A stretch of 64,000 nt of DNA, taken from positions 1 to 64,000 of the forward strand of contig JBAOKB010000034.1 in the NCBI GenBank assembly GCA_037044905.1, read 5' to 3'. The position numbers were made by a program, and so were the translations under genes. Under the pieces are notes generated by a model that saw only the letters and a list, made by a program, of their open reading frames with translations, had not been told where the DNA came from and made no database searches. The DNA is from Hortaea werneckii (taxonomy: Eukaryota > Ascomycota > Dothideomycetes > Mycosphaerellales > Teratosphaeriaceae). This document shows, piece by piece, positions 52,613 through 63,458 of the stretch. The number at the start of each line of letters is the position of its first letter. Position 1 is the stretch's first letter.

Positions 52613-55140
52613 GCAAGGTCAGGTGGCTCGAACACAAATCGTTGCTGTCCTGTCATGATCGTCGTCCCGCCACATCCGCAATGCATCAAGGCAGCTGTAC
52701 GGCTCCATCGACGATGCCGGCAAGATTGGCGACTCACAAGCCGCAACGCCACAAGGACATACTGCCTTCCAGAACGTTGTGCTCCAGCACTCCGTCACCG
52801 AGACGGGATTTGCCAAATGTTTCACAGCACGTCCGGATTCCAAGCGACATCATTGTACAGGGCGTGAAGCATATTCCAGGCATGGCTGGCCTGCATGTCG
52901 TAAATGTGATACAATCAAAAACTTCCCGAACGGGCACCTCGTCGATTTGCCATGCTTTTAGTGGCCCGAGAAGATACGCCCCGAGGCAGACTTGGGCAAC
53001 AGACTTTGACCATGCGTAGACGCGGACTGAGGCGTAATTATTGTGATGATATGACTGGGACAAGGTCGAGCCAAGGTCTCATCTGTGCGTATCCTGAAGG
53101 GGGACAACGGAAGACATCGTTGGATCGTCGTCAGAGCCCTCCGCGGGTCCCCGATGCACAAAGCCGGATTTCTCGAAGGCTTCCCCTGGGCATAGGGCTC
53201 TGCCAAGCGTTTGACAATTCAGCAATTGGCAGGAGAGCAAGCGGTAGGAGGTAGATATCCAACACGTTACATGCCGGGGATAGGGATCAATTGTTTGACG
53301 GTTAGAAGTGACAGCCAATCACTCCTTGCATGGGGTCAGCGCCAGGAAGTGCCACCGCGGAAGGCCTTTGATGCCAGTCAAACAGCGAATTGCTCCTACG
53401 TAGGAGTTACTTCTGATGCGCCACAGTGCGGTTGGTAGTTGACAACGTCCCCACAAGCTCCAGTTGAGTTCAGCGCGGCCGGCCTTTGAACGGGTGCTTT
53501 ATTCTGGAGCTTCTTTGCGAGTGACTTTTGGCCTTAACCTGTGTAGTTGAATGCTGCAGCGGAATAGGCTCCGTGGCTCTTCCTTCCCGTGCTGATCACT
53601 CGAAGTGTTGTCCGGGGGATCTGCAGTGCCGAGATCTCTTCATGTCCATCACACCCGGTTGACAACCATCATGACATATCCGGCCTAAGGGATATGGAAG
53701 ATCACGGTCGGCACGGCAGACTAGCCTTGCATCGTGCGTCTCGAAGCGACAGAATCGTCCATCCGAAACAACCAGATAAAAGGTGACAGGTTGCTAACCC
53801 GCGGACTTCGGCAGTTCCCGCCAAGAGTGGTTGGCTATCAACCCTAATAACACCGTTGTGAACTCTGAAGGCTAACCGACAGTCTGCCGTGCTTGTCATG
53901 TGTCTTATGCTCTGCTAGACGGATGCAAGGGAGCCGCATGTGGTGTTCGTGCGTGTAGCCGAGAATCCTCGCTGAAAAGCGATCCCAACTTCTGCGACTT
54001 CAACAGGAGAATCATTGATGAATTGCGATGCTTGAAGACCAAAACATGAGGAACTCCACATACGGCCGTGCGAATCTCTCCAGAGATTGCCTTTGCCGCT
54101 ATCTCACTATATGCAGTAGTCCGCTGGGGGTAAAGCATAAAGAATTACATTTGAACATCATTCTGACGACACATCTACGACATCTCACGCCTCGGACAAC
54201 ATGGATAGCGGCATAATCTCAAGCCACTGATTACTTTGATCGTGTCGTGAACGAGGCAACGAGACAACATTACGGCCGATTGAGTAGTTGACTGCTGATC
54301 CCGGAAAACAAAGAGTCCTTTGGGAGAATACATGTTTGCCCTCGCTCCATTGAGCATTGACGCTTCTCTGGTGAGCGATTCATCCTTTCCAAGGATTTCC
54401 ATATGCAGTCCGGGACTACCTCCGTCCATCCCTACGACCAATCCGCTCGCACGAACTCGGAGCTCTAGATGGTCTGCATTTTGTGCTTGTGGCGCAAGGA
54501 TCTAGTGCTCAGAGAATAGTCCTGCTTGTTGGAAATTCTTAGCGACAGGCGTGGTTGTTTCCACGCTACGTGCGAGGACTGTAGGGTTGGCGCCTTCTAG
54601 CATTATCAACAATGAGGAGTCTAGGCCGCCCGCCAGCCACGTTTGTCGCGTGCTTGTCCTTGATGCAGATAGCCGAGCTGCTGTGTAGGCTGCCACGAGA
54701 ACTCCAGCTGTTTAGCTGCACTTGACGCTGAGGATTCGACAACTTGGCTGCATACAAAGTCAATCAATCGATCCGATGGATCCCAATACTGTTAGCAGCT
54801 GACGTTTGTATACTGAAACCTTAGAGTGCATTGGCTTACCCTTTCCGGCATCCGCTGAAAGCATTAGCCATGGCGCCTGTACTCACATTCCCAAGGCCAC
54901 GAGTTATGGTCCTGTCTAAAAGAAAGACTTGTCTCCCCGATGTGTATCAAGTACTTCTGTCCTGGTAGCTGCACAAATTGCTGCGTCTGATGGCGCCGAG
55001 TTGAGAACTCGCATTACAAGATGCTGGGCGGGTTTGAAAGGCAAGCTGTATCTTGTGTATGTTTTGTGTTACCACTAACATACCTTGAAAAACTGCAAGA
55101 TTCTAAATTGTACACTATCATTAAACTCTAAGCTTAGCTT
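52613..55140. other. 2.5-kb interval without a recognisable gene
   Basis: Short frames on both strands (110-125 codons at most), none with conserved motifs or chainable exons. I saw no inverted repeats, long terminal repeats or tRNA. It could be decayed sequence or regulatory space. Confidence 0.4.
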
Positions 55141-56930
55141 TCAAACGTCACGGAAGAGCTCCGCATCCATCTCTCGAGGACAGAGTTCCGGCCAGCTAAT
55201 ATAATTCCCCTCTGTGAAAGCGCCGCCCGCGCCGCCACTTGAGGATTGCTCTCGCATGAGGACTTGGTCCATCAGTTTCCTCGCGTGCGGCTGAAGCCAT
55301 AGGTTAGGCCAGGCATACTCTCGCGCGCCCTTGTCGCCGTTGTGGTGGATCATTGCGGGGATTTTGTCGAGACCTATGGGGGATGGTGTTAGTACTGCTC
55401 TGTAAAGTTTGCGAAACATGAACCCACAGATGTTTGTGTAAAGCGCAATTTCGTCCCAGTTGGATTCAGCAGGTGCTTCACCAGACTCAGCCATCAGTTC
55501 AAATGGCTGCCTGCTGCTGCTAATGTCCTTGGGAATCTTCTTCGTAGCTCGCAATGGGCAGGCGAAGATACGCCGCTCAGCGATCTGGTCCTTCGGCTCT
55601 ACAGTGTGCTTGAGCCAAGTTGCGTCCTCCTCTGCATTGACGGTCTGCTGACCCAGTTCGGAGAAATAGTCAAGGCCCATTCCGAACTCGTCGGGCTTGC
55701 CAGCCTTGTGCTCCATAGGTTCATGAGTGAAGCTTGGGTTTAGCGGATCATCGATGAGTGTTCCCTCCAGGTATGTCGGAGGCGGAGGCTTTCCGTTAGT
55801 ATCGCCACTCTTGTAGTGGCGACGCCTCATCACTTCTCGCTGGAACTCCTGCTCGCCAAGCATAGAGTTGAAAATGGACTGGTCAGATCCGTGGTACATG
55901 AAGTCCGAGCCGTGACTGCCATTGTCCCAGTCAATCTGATCCTTGATGGCGTCGACTTTCTCTTGGGCACGTCGGAACATCTTACGCATGTCCGACACTG
56001 GCCCGATGATATATCCACTGTTGAGGTACCGCTGGCGAAGGCTGGTGTATTTATTACGGCCCATTATTGTGTCAGTATTTGCACCATACAGGTCTGCAGG
56101 CAGCGGCGACTCTGGAATTGGATAGCAGGCGACAGTGTGAACCTGGTTGGGAGCACACCTTTTACCCGCACCAAAGATGATCGTTTGCTGCACGCCCTCG
56201 GCTTCGACTGCGCTGCCGAGCCGCTTTTGCAGCCGCTTATTGGCAGCCTTGTTGATGCTGTAATAGCGGTCGATGAACGTCTCAGGCCTAAGCTGGAACC
56301 AGATATCTGCTTCCATATGAGTTGCCTTATTCCCAGGGTTGTCGTAAAGGTTGAACGCACCGTAGGCGTCCATCATTAGGACCAATTCATCGTCCTGGCT
56401 CGAAGGCATTGCTTCAAGGTACTCCAGGACTTTGGTGATCTTCGCTACATGGCTACCACCGCCCAGCAAGTAGCCTGCGTATCAAGTCAGCAACTGTGCT
56501 ATGAACGGCGAGACGAAGGGACGGCGTACTGGTGTCGAAGGTCTCGTTCCAAGCGATCAGGGTTGGAGTTGGGTAGCCAAGAATCGAGGCACTCATGAGC
56601 GTCTTGCACAGGTTCACCTCTGGGTTAGAAGCTGGCAACAAGACATGCAGCTTGTCGGTTCGCGGTGGCGATACCACACCGCCAAGTGATTCTGAAGCCT
56701 CATCCTCACTTGTCTGCGCATCTGAACTGGGCTTGCTCAATGAGGGCGCAACACCTTGTAACCTCTCGCGAAAGGCATCATGCTGCAAATGTCGTTAGCT
56801 CACGTGCTCCCCACTAGCTTGAAACGTGAAGTCCTACACTGCTGAACAGATATCCGAGGATTAGCACCAGGCCCAATCCGATGCTAACGAGTAAGACCAA
56901 ATTTGATCTGCTGTTCGACCGCAGAATCAT
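55141..56930 (-). CDS. Putative type II membrane glycosyltransferase
   Basis: Four exons on the minus strand (56838-56930, 56530-56782, 55428-56474, 55141-55373; introns 55, 55 and 54 nt), 541 aa. A short cytosolic tail and one membrane helix (LVLLVSIGLGLVLILGYLF) suit a Golgi enzyme. The lumenal part begins with HVLLPASNPEVNLCKTLMSA, ILGYPTPTLIAWNETFD and, after GGGSHVAKITKVLEYLEAM, the block DELVLMMDAYGAFNLYDN, which resembles the nucleotide-sugar site of PLOD/collagen-glucosyltransferase-like domains. MMDAYG stands where DxD-type residues are expected. Later GSDFMYHGSDQSIFNSMLGE and MIHHNGDKG also fit that fold. The intron at 55374-55427 was added because it has a perfect GTACTAAC branch site and restores NIC-LDKIPAMIHHNG. 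Sugar and acceptor unknown. Confidence 0.68.
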
Positions 56931-58059
56931 CTCTCAATGACGCCGAGAGCTCATGCAAAAGAACGAGCGACGCAGCCTCCGGGCGAAATTTTGACGCGAC
57001 ACGATCTCTTCCCCTTTCGCGAAAGAACAGAGATGAAGTGAGAAGGCCGACCTGCCAAGCATACGGATAAGACGGCTGTGGCGCTTATTGCCAATCACCT
57101 ATGATAGCTAATGGCAACGTCCGCGGAGCAGGCGCAGCCAACGACTGGGTGGCGTCCTGCAGCTCATGAAACGCGTCTCCTGTCGCGACAACACACGGCT
57201 ACCTACTATTTGTGCTGTCAATTTCATGCACAAGTTCTCATTCGATCTTGCGGCAGTTCACTCGCCACCAATGCGGCGAAAGGCTATCGATAATAAGGTA
57301 TCTATGCATGATGGAGACTAGGTTCAAGCAAGGTTTGGATGCCCTAAGTTTCGTACCGGCCTCACGGAAGTGCCGACAGTCCCGGCTACGGTCCCGGTTG
57401 GTAGGAGTTACCTCCGTTTGCCGCTTTGGGAGAAACATCACAACCGATCACATGTGTGCTCAAGTTGAGACATCTGGGACTAGAAGGCATCACAGCAACG
57501 ACAGGATTTTTTTTGACATGCGAGTTGAGGTTTGCATCGCGGCAGGTCGTTCGCAGTCTGACATCACGCAGCCGGGCAATCGGTGCTCTCAACCTGGTGA
57601 GTTTTTATGGTGAGTTTATGGCTGTTAATGGTGTAGTCTTCATGTAGCTGTTCCCTATGACACAAGGTACTGCTGATGAAGGCGCTGGAAGATTGCAGAC
57701 AGTAGAGACGAGTGAAGGAAGAACGCTTGTCGGACACAAAGATTCTTTTTAAATTGTCCATCTCGACTGCTTCAGAGCTCGTTCAAGTCTCGGGAAGGTT
57801 GTGTCAATATTAAGCTTCAAGCATGGCATTAACCTTATAGCTTTGCTGGAATCGGTCAGTTGAAACGCCGAAAACTACCGAAACCAGAGCACGTTACAAT
57901 GGCCCGATCTTGTGGACAAAAGTGATCAGCGGACCTAGAAATCCTCGCCAAATCGAAGCGATCAAAGCCCCATCTCTGCAAATTTGAAAAGACATCGGGT
58001 GGAAGAAGGTCAATCAACTCAGTTCGCACAAGCGTCAGCGGTCATGGCTTCCTATGTTC
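56931..58059. other. Intergenic, glycosyltransferase / DenD-like gene
   Basis: About 1.1 kb with no recognisable gene. Frames up to 133 codons on the + strand lack motifs. Confidence 0.4.
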
Positions 58060-59001
58060 CTACAAACTAGCTTTGAAGTCCTCGACCGCCCCCTTAAAGT
58101 TCTGATCTGCTACGAACCCGAGCTTCAGCGCTTTCGAAACATCGAATCGGATCGGCCAGCTATCCAGCATAGCTTTGATCTCAGGACTGGCCTTCTCCCT
58201 TTTCACGAGCTTCACGGCATCCTCACCACCAACCTCACGCAGCGCATCGAGCATCTCCTTCACCGTCGCAGTGATCCCGGGAAGATTCACCTGGCGGAAG
58301 TGCGGCGGCATGCAATCTTTTGGCAACTTCAGCGCGATTTGGAGGTTCTTGACCAGTGTCTTGGGCGAGCAGAGCCAGGCCTGGAAGTCATCGTCGCAGG
58401 GCAGCGTGCTTTCCTTGCCTTGCAGGGGTTCCCGAATGATCCCGCTCATCCAGCTACTCGCCGCCTGAGTAGGCTTACCGGGTCGCACAGAGATGGTCGG
58501 GAAGCGGAAGATGAAAGCGTTCAGATAGCCGCGGCGGTTGTAATCGTTGATCGCATATTCCAACATCGTTTTCTGAGCACCATAGCTCCCTTGCGGGGTA
58601 GGCAATGTGTTTTCTGAGGGCATCTCTGGCAGTGGCTGTCCGTAGATGGCTGTGCTGGAGCTGTAGATGAAGCGTACACCTGGGCATGTAGTCCGTACAG
58701 CTTCAAGCAGACGCAGTGTCGAATGCAGGTTGACACGGTATCCCAAATCGAAATCCTGCTCTGATCCTGCGCTCATGATACCGTGGAAGACGTACAGTGC
58801 GTCTAAGTCTTTTGTTATTACTGACTGCGCATCTTCGTAGAGGTCGGATTTGATGCATGTTGCATTCTGCTTGTTCTGGGCGTTGGATGGTATCGGGGGC
58901 TCGAAGATGTCGACGAGGACGAGCTGGTGGTTGTCGTTGAGCAGGTGTTCGGCTAGCAATTGGCCTACGAAACCGCCGGCGCCAGTGATGAGGACCTTCA
59001 T
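58060..59001 (-). CDS. DenD-like NAD-dependent sugar-acid dehydrogenase/epimerase
   Basis: Single exon, 313 aa from the Met of MKVLITGAGGFVGQLLAEHL; an ATG 36 bp upstream adds 12 residues before the Rossmann fold and is less likely. Extended SDR: GxxGxxG loop at the N-terminus, HGIMSAGSEQDFDLGYRVNL, catalytic Ser in FIYSSSTAIYGQ, and Tyr/Lys in GSYGAQKTMLEYA. The blocks RFPTISVRPGKPTQAASSW and GIIREPLQGKE are those of bacterial D-erythronate 2-dehydrogenase (DenD). So a role in four-carbon sugar-acid catabolism is likely but inferred; a nucleotide-sugar epimerase is the alternative. Confidence 0.85.
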   Translation of the reverse strand: MKVLITGAGGFVGQLLAEHLLNDNHQLVLVDIFEPPIPSNAQNKQNATCIKSDLYEDAQSVITKDLDALYVFHGIMSAGSEQDFDLGYRVNLHSTLRLLEAVRTTCPGVRFIYSSSTAIYGQPLPEMPSENTLPTPQGSYGAQKTMLEYAINDYNRRGYLNAFIFRFPTISVRPGKPTQAASSWMSGIIREPLQGKESTLPCDDDFQAWLCSPKTLVKNLQIALKLPKDCMPPHFRQVNLPGITATVKEMLDALREVGGEDAVKLVKREKASPEIKAMLDSWPIRFDVSKALKLGFVADQNFKGAVEDFKASL

Positions 59002-59712
59002 AGTCACTTTGGTGAGATTGTAGTCAACCTGATTCAAGCAATGATATGTTTTGACTCAATGTGTACTTCGTTGGTGCTGTGCAGTATCAATGAGTCTCGG
59101 TTGGAGGCCTGGGAGGATATGTGCATCAAGAGAAGAGTCACGATTGCTTGCCATGGTGAACCCCAAACTGATGCCAGCTGAGCTCATGTCGGCAGCTTCC
59201 TCCGGTTAACATCGGCCATCGCGGAGTTGAACCGATTTCGCAAGCAACATTGTTTGACATCGCTGGAACGACGCCCGAGTGATGAGGTGGGGGTTGCGGG
59301 GGGCTTCAAGCGACGGAATCGGCATTTGGTGGGGGTCAAGTCAATCGCCGTACCTGCTTCCTTTGGAAATCAACGTCTGGCTTCCGGCCACAAGCGGCGG
59401 GCGCTCTACCGCCGCTTCAGCTTGCCCATTTGAGAGAAGGTGACCTCAAATCCAAAAGTCAAGACGTCGACTAACTCCAAGGTATTTGCTATAGCGAGCA
59501 CGAGGCCATTATTGGCGTGCACACGTCCCCCGCCATGTGAGCACGTGCTTTCGAGGCTCGGCATTGCTCAAATAGCCAGATTTCGAGCTCACGTAGGTCA
59601 AGATCACGCGGATGTGAAGACGCAAAGGAATTAAGGAGCATATTGCACCAATATTTGTCTAAACACAAGCATAAAACTGAAATATTGACGAGTCAAGGCA
59701 GCACCCTTGAGG
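59002..59712. other. Divergent intergenic region, DenD-like / epoxide hydrolase-like
   Basis: About 700 bp between two genes transcribed away from each other. No gene or clear element, apart from AT-rich sequence just before 59,700. Confidence 0.4.
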
Positions 59713-60774
59713 ATGGAGCAATTCAAGCACGACACCTTGGTCACCAAGCCCCATGATCTGACCTACAGCTACTGCACCTCTCCGGACTTCCATTCGCCCA
59801 CCAAATCATCCTCACCAACCCTGCTTCTAGTCCACGGCTACCCAGACGATGCCTGGATGTGGGCAGGAGCCATTCCGCACCTTCAGGAGCTTCCCTACCG
59901 CATCGTGGCCGTGGACATTCTCGGCTTCGGTCACAGCTCCAAGCCCACGGACCCTTCACTGTATAACTACAAAAAGCAAGCCAACAGCATCGCTCAAATC
60001 CTGGACCAGGAGAATGTAATCGCCAATGTGATCCCCGTCGGTCATGACTGGGGCTCAGCCATCAGCCAGCGGTTCTTCCTCTACCACCGTGATCGCTGTG
60101 CGGGGCTCTGTCTCATCTCTCTAGCCTACCAGGTTCCATCTCCCGACCCTTTCATCCTCGACGAGGAGAACAAGAAGACGACCAAAAGGTTTGGCTATCC
60201 CCAATGGGAATACTTCAACTTCTTCATCGCTCCCGACGCCGCCCAAGTGATGCATCAGAATATGAAGCGCTTCTACGATTGTATGCACGGTCTGTATCCC
60301 TCTCCCCAACCCCATGAGAAGGGGCGGGATATCTGGATGCGAGAGATTTTCTGTATTCCTAATGCGATGCGCGAGTACATCACGGCTTCCGGGAAGTATA
60401 AGGACTACGAAGTCCCGCTTAAGCCGTATGGCGAGACGCCTGCCGTCAAGAAACAGCAGATCGATCGCTTGCTGCGAGATGGGATGCAGGGTCCGGTGTG
60501 TTATTATACGTCACTTACGGAGAATACGATGCTTGAGGACGAGCGGGAGCTGTGTAGGACTGGGAATCGGAAACTGGATAAACCGGTTCTGTATCTTGGT
60601 CAGAGGGGAGATTGGGTCTGTCGGACGGACCTGATGAGTGATGCGAAGGATGCTGGATTGGCTCCAGACGTCGAGGAGAAGGAGATGGAAGCCGGACATT
60701 GGGTGTTGTATGAGAAGCCCGAGGAGGTTGCCCGATTGATCGGCGACTGGTTGCAGAGGCGCTTTCCGGTGTGA
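59713..60774 (+). CDS. Epoxide hydrolase-like alpha/beta hydrolase
   Basis: Single exon, 353 aa starting at the ATG of MEQFKHDTLV. Epoxide hydrolases open epoxides to diols. The HGxP oxyanion motif is in LLLVHGYPDDAWMW, followed by VAVDILGFGHSSKP; the nucleophile Asp is in VIPVGHDWGSAISQ (about residue 112); the catalytic His is in GHWVLYEKPEEVA near the C-terminus. Lid residues include the Tyr of CYYTSLTEN. No signal peptide, so probably cytosolic or peroxisomal. Substrate unknown; haloalkane dehalogenase-type activity is the structural alternative. Confidence 0.87.
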   Translation: MEQFKHDTLVTKPHDLTYSYCTSPDFHSPTKSSSPTLLLVHGYPDDAWMWAGAIPHLQELPYRIVAVDILGFGHSSKPTDPSLYNYKKQANSIAQILDQENVIANVIPVGHDWGSAISQRFFLYHRDRCAGLCLISLAYQVPSPDPFILDEENKKTTKRFGYPQWEYFNFFIAPDAAQVMHQNMKRFYDCMHGLYPSPQPHEKGRDIWMREIFCIPNAMREYITASGKYKDYEVPLKPYGETPAVKKQQIDRLLRDGMQGPVCYYTSLTENTMLEDERELCRTGNRKLDKPVLYLGQRGDWVCRTDLMSDAKDAGLAPDVEEKEMEAGHWVLYEKPEEVARLIGDWLQRRFPV

Positions 60775-61259
60775 GCCAATTGTTTGTACAGAAAAGCGGC
60801 AATTATTATCTTACTATTGAACTGGTTCCGCTGACTCTGACAGTCAAAGCGAAGACGAAGTGGTGGGCGCTCTGGTATCGTCGGCATTTGACTGCTCTCC
60901 GGATTGCCCCGACCCAGCTTTTATCTCAGCCAGCCGTAATTCTGCCAGTATACCCGCACCATCCGCACTCCACAATTGACTCCAGTTCGCCCATTCAACC
61001 CTCTCTAAAGCGGACCACCCCATATCATAGCGATATGGAGACGTGGGTGCCGTGGGGTGATGATCACCCGAAAGTGGAACTTTCACATGCCCCATCCTGT
61101 AGCTTAGGCTGAACAGCGTTCAGCAGTAAGAAAAGTCCAAGCCTTTCGCAACCTCTTGTTTGAAGCTTGGTCTTTTACCCTCTTTCCTTTCATTGTCTCA
61201 CTCCTTCGATCGCGCTGATCAGCAACTCCCAGTTGTATGAGAAGAAACGTTGTGAAACG
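60775..61259. other. Promoter region of the MFS transporter
   Basis: About 485 bp between genes on the same strand. Nothing specific recognised. Confidence 0.4.
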
Positions 61260-63027
61260 ATGGCAGACGTCAGCAAAAACACTACCGAACAATACGAACT
61301 CCGCACGTCCTTCGACAAACCCAAAACCACCCTCGCCCCGGGCGACCAAGCGCAAGATGTCTTCTTCCAGGACTTCCGCGCTCGGGACGAGGAATGGGTG
61401 GCTCTCAAGGAAAAACAGCTCCTGCGCAAGGTGGACATGCATCTGCTCCCCTTCTTGATTATCATGTACCTCCTCAATTTCCTCGATCGGAGTAATCTCA
61501 GTCAAGCCCGCGAGGGAGGGTTGGAAGCCGACCTGGGGATGACGGGGACGGACTTTAACCTCGCGACTAGTATCTTCTTCGTAAGCCAGGATTATCTCTC
61601 CATCGCCGGACGGCGATACTTTTTGGGAAGGGAGACGTTGGACTGACTTTTGTTCTCGTTAGGTTGGTTATCTGCTTATGCAATTGCCGTCGAATATGAT
61701 AATCACGAGGGTCCGTCCATCGATTTACCTGGGTACCTGTGTCTGTATTTGGGGCGTGGTATCGACCTGCAATGCTGCGACACACAAGTTCGCCGATTTA
61801 GTTGTCGTCCGATTCTTTCTTGGATTCGTCGAGGCGCCTTTCTTTCCTGGCGCCGTGTTCCTGGTAAGTTTGATCACTGAGAACTGCGCAGAGGCAGGAA
61901 GCTAACTCTTGTGTTTTAGATGTCGTCTTGGTATACCCGAGCAGAATTAACGCGAAGGATCGCGTGGTTCTATTCCGGTAGTGCGTTGGCCAACATGTTT
62001 GGAGGGCTCATCGCTGCTGGCATTCTCGGCAATCTTGATGGCAACATGGGAATTGAGGGATGGCGATGGCTGGTAAGCATTCGAAGCGTACAATGTCCGA
62101 GACAGAGGTCATTCGTCTGACCAATAGCTCTAGTTCATCGTCGAAGGCGTCATTACCATCTTCGTCGCCTTGACCGCTACAGTCTTCCTACCTGATTACC
62201 CTGCGACGACCCGATGGCTCAGCGACGAGGAAAAAGCTTTCGCCGCATGGCGTCTCCTTGCCGATATCAACGAGGCTGACGAGCGCCACTCTCGGTCCAT
62301 CTGGGCGGGCATCAAATTGGCTCTGGCGGATTATAGGCTCTACCTTTTTGTGCTCCTCCAGCATATCTGCCTGCTCAGTCAAACGTTCCAGTACTTCTTC
62401 CCTTCCATCGTGGAGACATTGGGATATGGCAATATTGTGACTTTGCTACTCACTGTACCTGGTAAGTCACCCTAACGTCGTCATGGCTCAAAGGGATCCC
62501 CACGCTGACCTCTAGCAGTATGGTTTGCAGCCTTCCTGACATCGGTATGCGTCAACTGGACCGCTTCCAAGACTGGCGACCGATCAATACATATCTTCTG
62601 CCTCATGGTGGTTGCCGCGATCGGCAATGCCATCGTGACTGGATCCACCACATTAGGGGCTCGATACTTCGCTATGTTCCTCATGCCGTGTGGCGCAGTC
62701 TCGGCTTTTACCATCGTGGTACCGTGGATCGCAAACTCCTTCCCCCGTCCGCTGGTCAAGCGCAGTGCCAGTATTGCTATTGCTAACATGATCGGCAATT
62801 GCTCTTCCATCTACGGTAGCTACATGTACAATGCTGCCGCTGCTCCGCAGTATGTTCCTGGTGGAAGTGCAAATGCGGCGATCAGTCTGTGTGTGGGGTT
62901 GCTGGCGCTTGTCTTGAGATGGTTGCATCAATGGGAGAACAAGAAGTTGGAACGTGCCGAGCAGGAGGGAGCTGAGGAAGATGGCGAAGGGGAGCAGAGA
63001 GCGCCAGGTTTTCGGTATGTTTACTAG
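61260..63027 (+). CDS. MFS transporter, anion:cation symporter (Dal5/Tna1-like)
   Basis: Five exons: 61260-61580, 61664 minus one (61663)-61863, 61920-62072, 62134-62461, 62519-63027; introns 82, 56, 61 and 57 nt; 503 aa. About 12 membrane helices. Family marks: LLRKVDMHLLPFLIIMYLLN, LDRSNLSQAR after helix 1, VRFFLGFVEAPFFPGAVFL, MSSWYTRAELTRRIAWFYSG and the WRWL-FIVEG joint between halves, typical of the ACS family that imports organic anions such as nicotinate, allantoate or pantothenate. The substrate cannot be read from sequence. The start follows no in-frame competitor close by. Confidence 0.9.
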
Positions 63028-63458
63028 AATGTGGCAGTAGAATCAACAAGATATCCACGAATGAGCAGCGACCACCAGTGTAGTGGCTACTCCAGCAAGG
63101 GCAATTCTTCAGTGCTTTCCGGTTTTTGAGTAGTAGTCTTTGCGAATTTACTCGCTCTCTCAATGTGACCTACTTGTGATGTTTGCCAAACGTAATTTGC
63201 CTCTATTTGCCCGTTGATTCTATTCCAGGTAATTGCAACTGCGCCTCTGCCCAACTACCTACCTATAGGGTAATAACACTGATCATACGTACTCGTCTGC
63301 CTCTGATGTGTCTTCAAGGTCCTCGCCGTGATGAACTGCTTAGTCAATTCTTAGTCATTTCCGATAAGATATGATCGAAGATACCCCTCTACCCTCCCGT
63401 CGAGCGACAAATATTTCCTCTTGGACAATACAGCACAACCTCTCCGTCACCCTGAGAG
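63028..63458. other. Intergenic, MFS transporter / ncs6
   Basis: About 430 bp between genes on the same strand. Nothing specific recognised. Confidence 0.4.
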
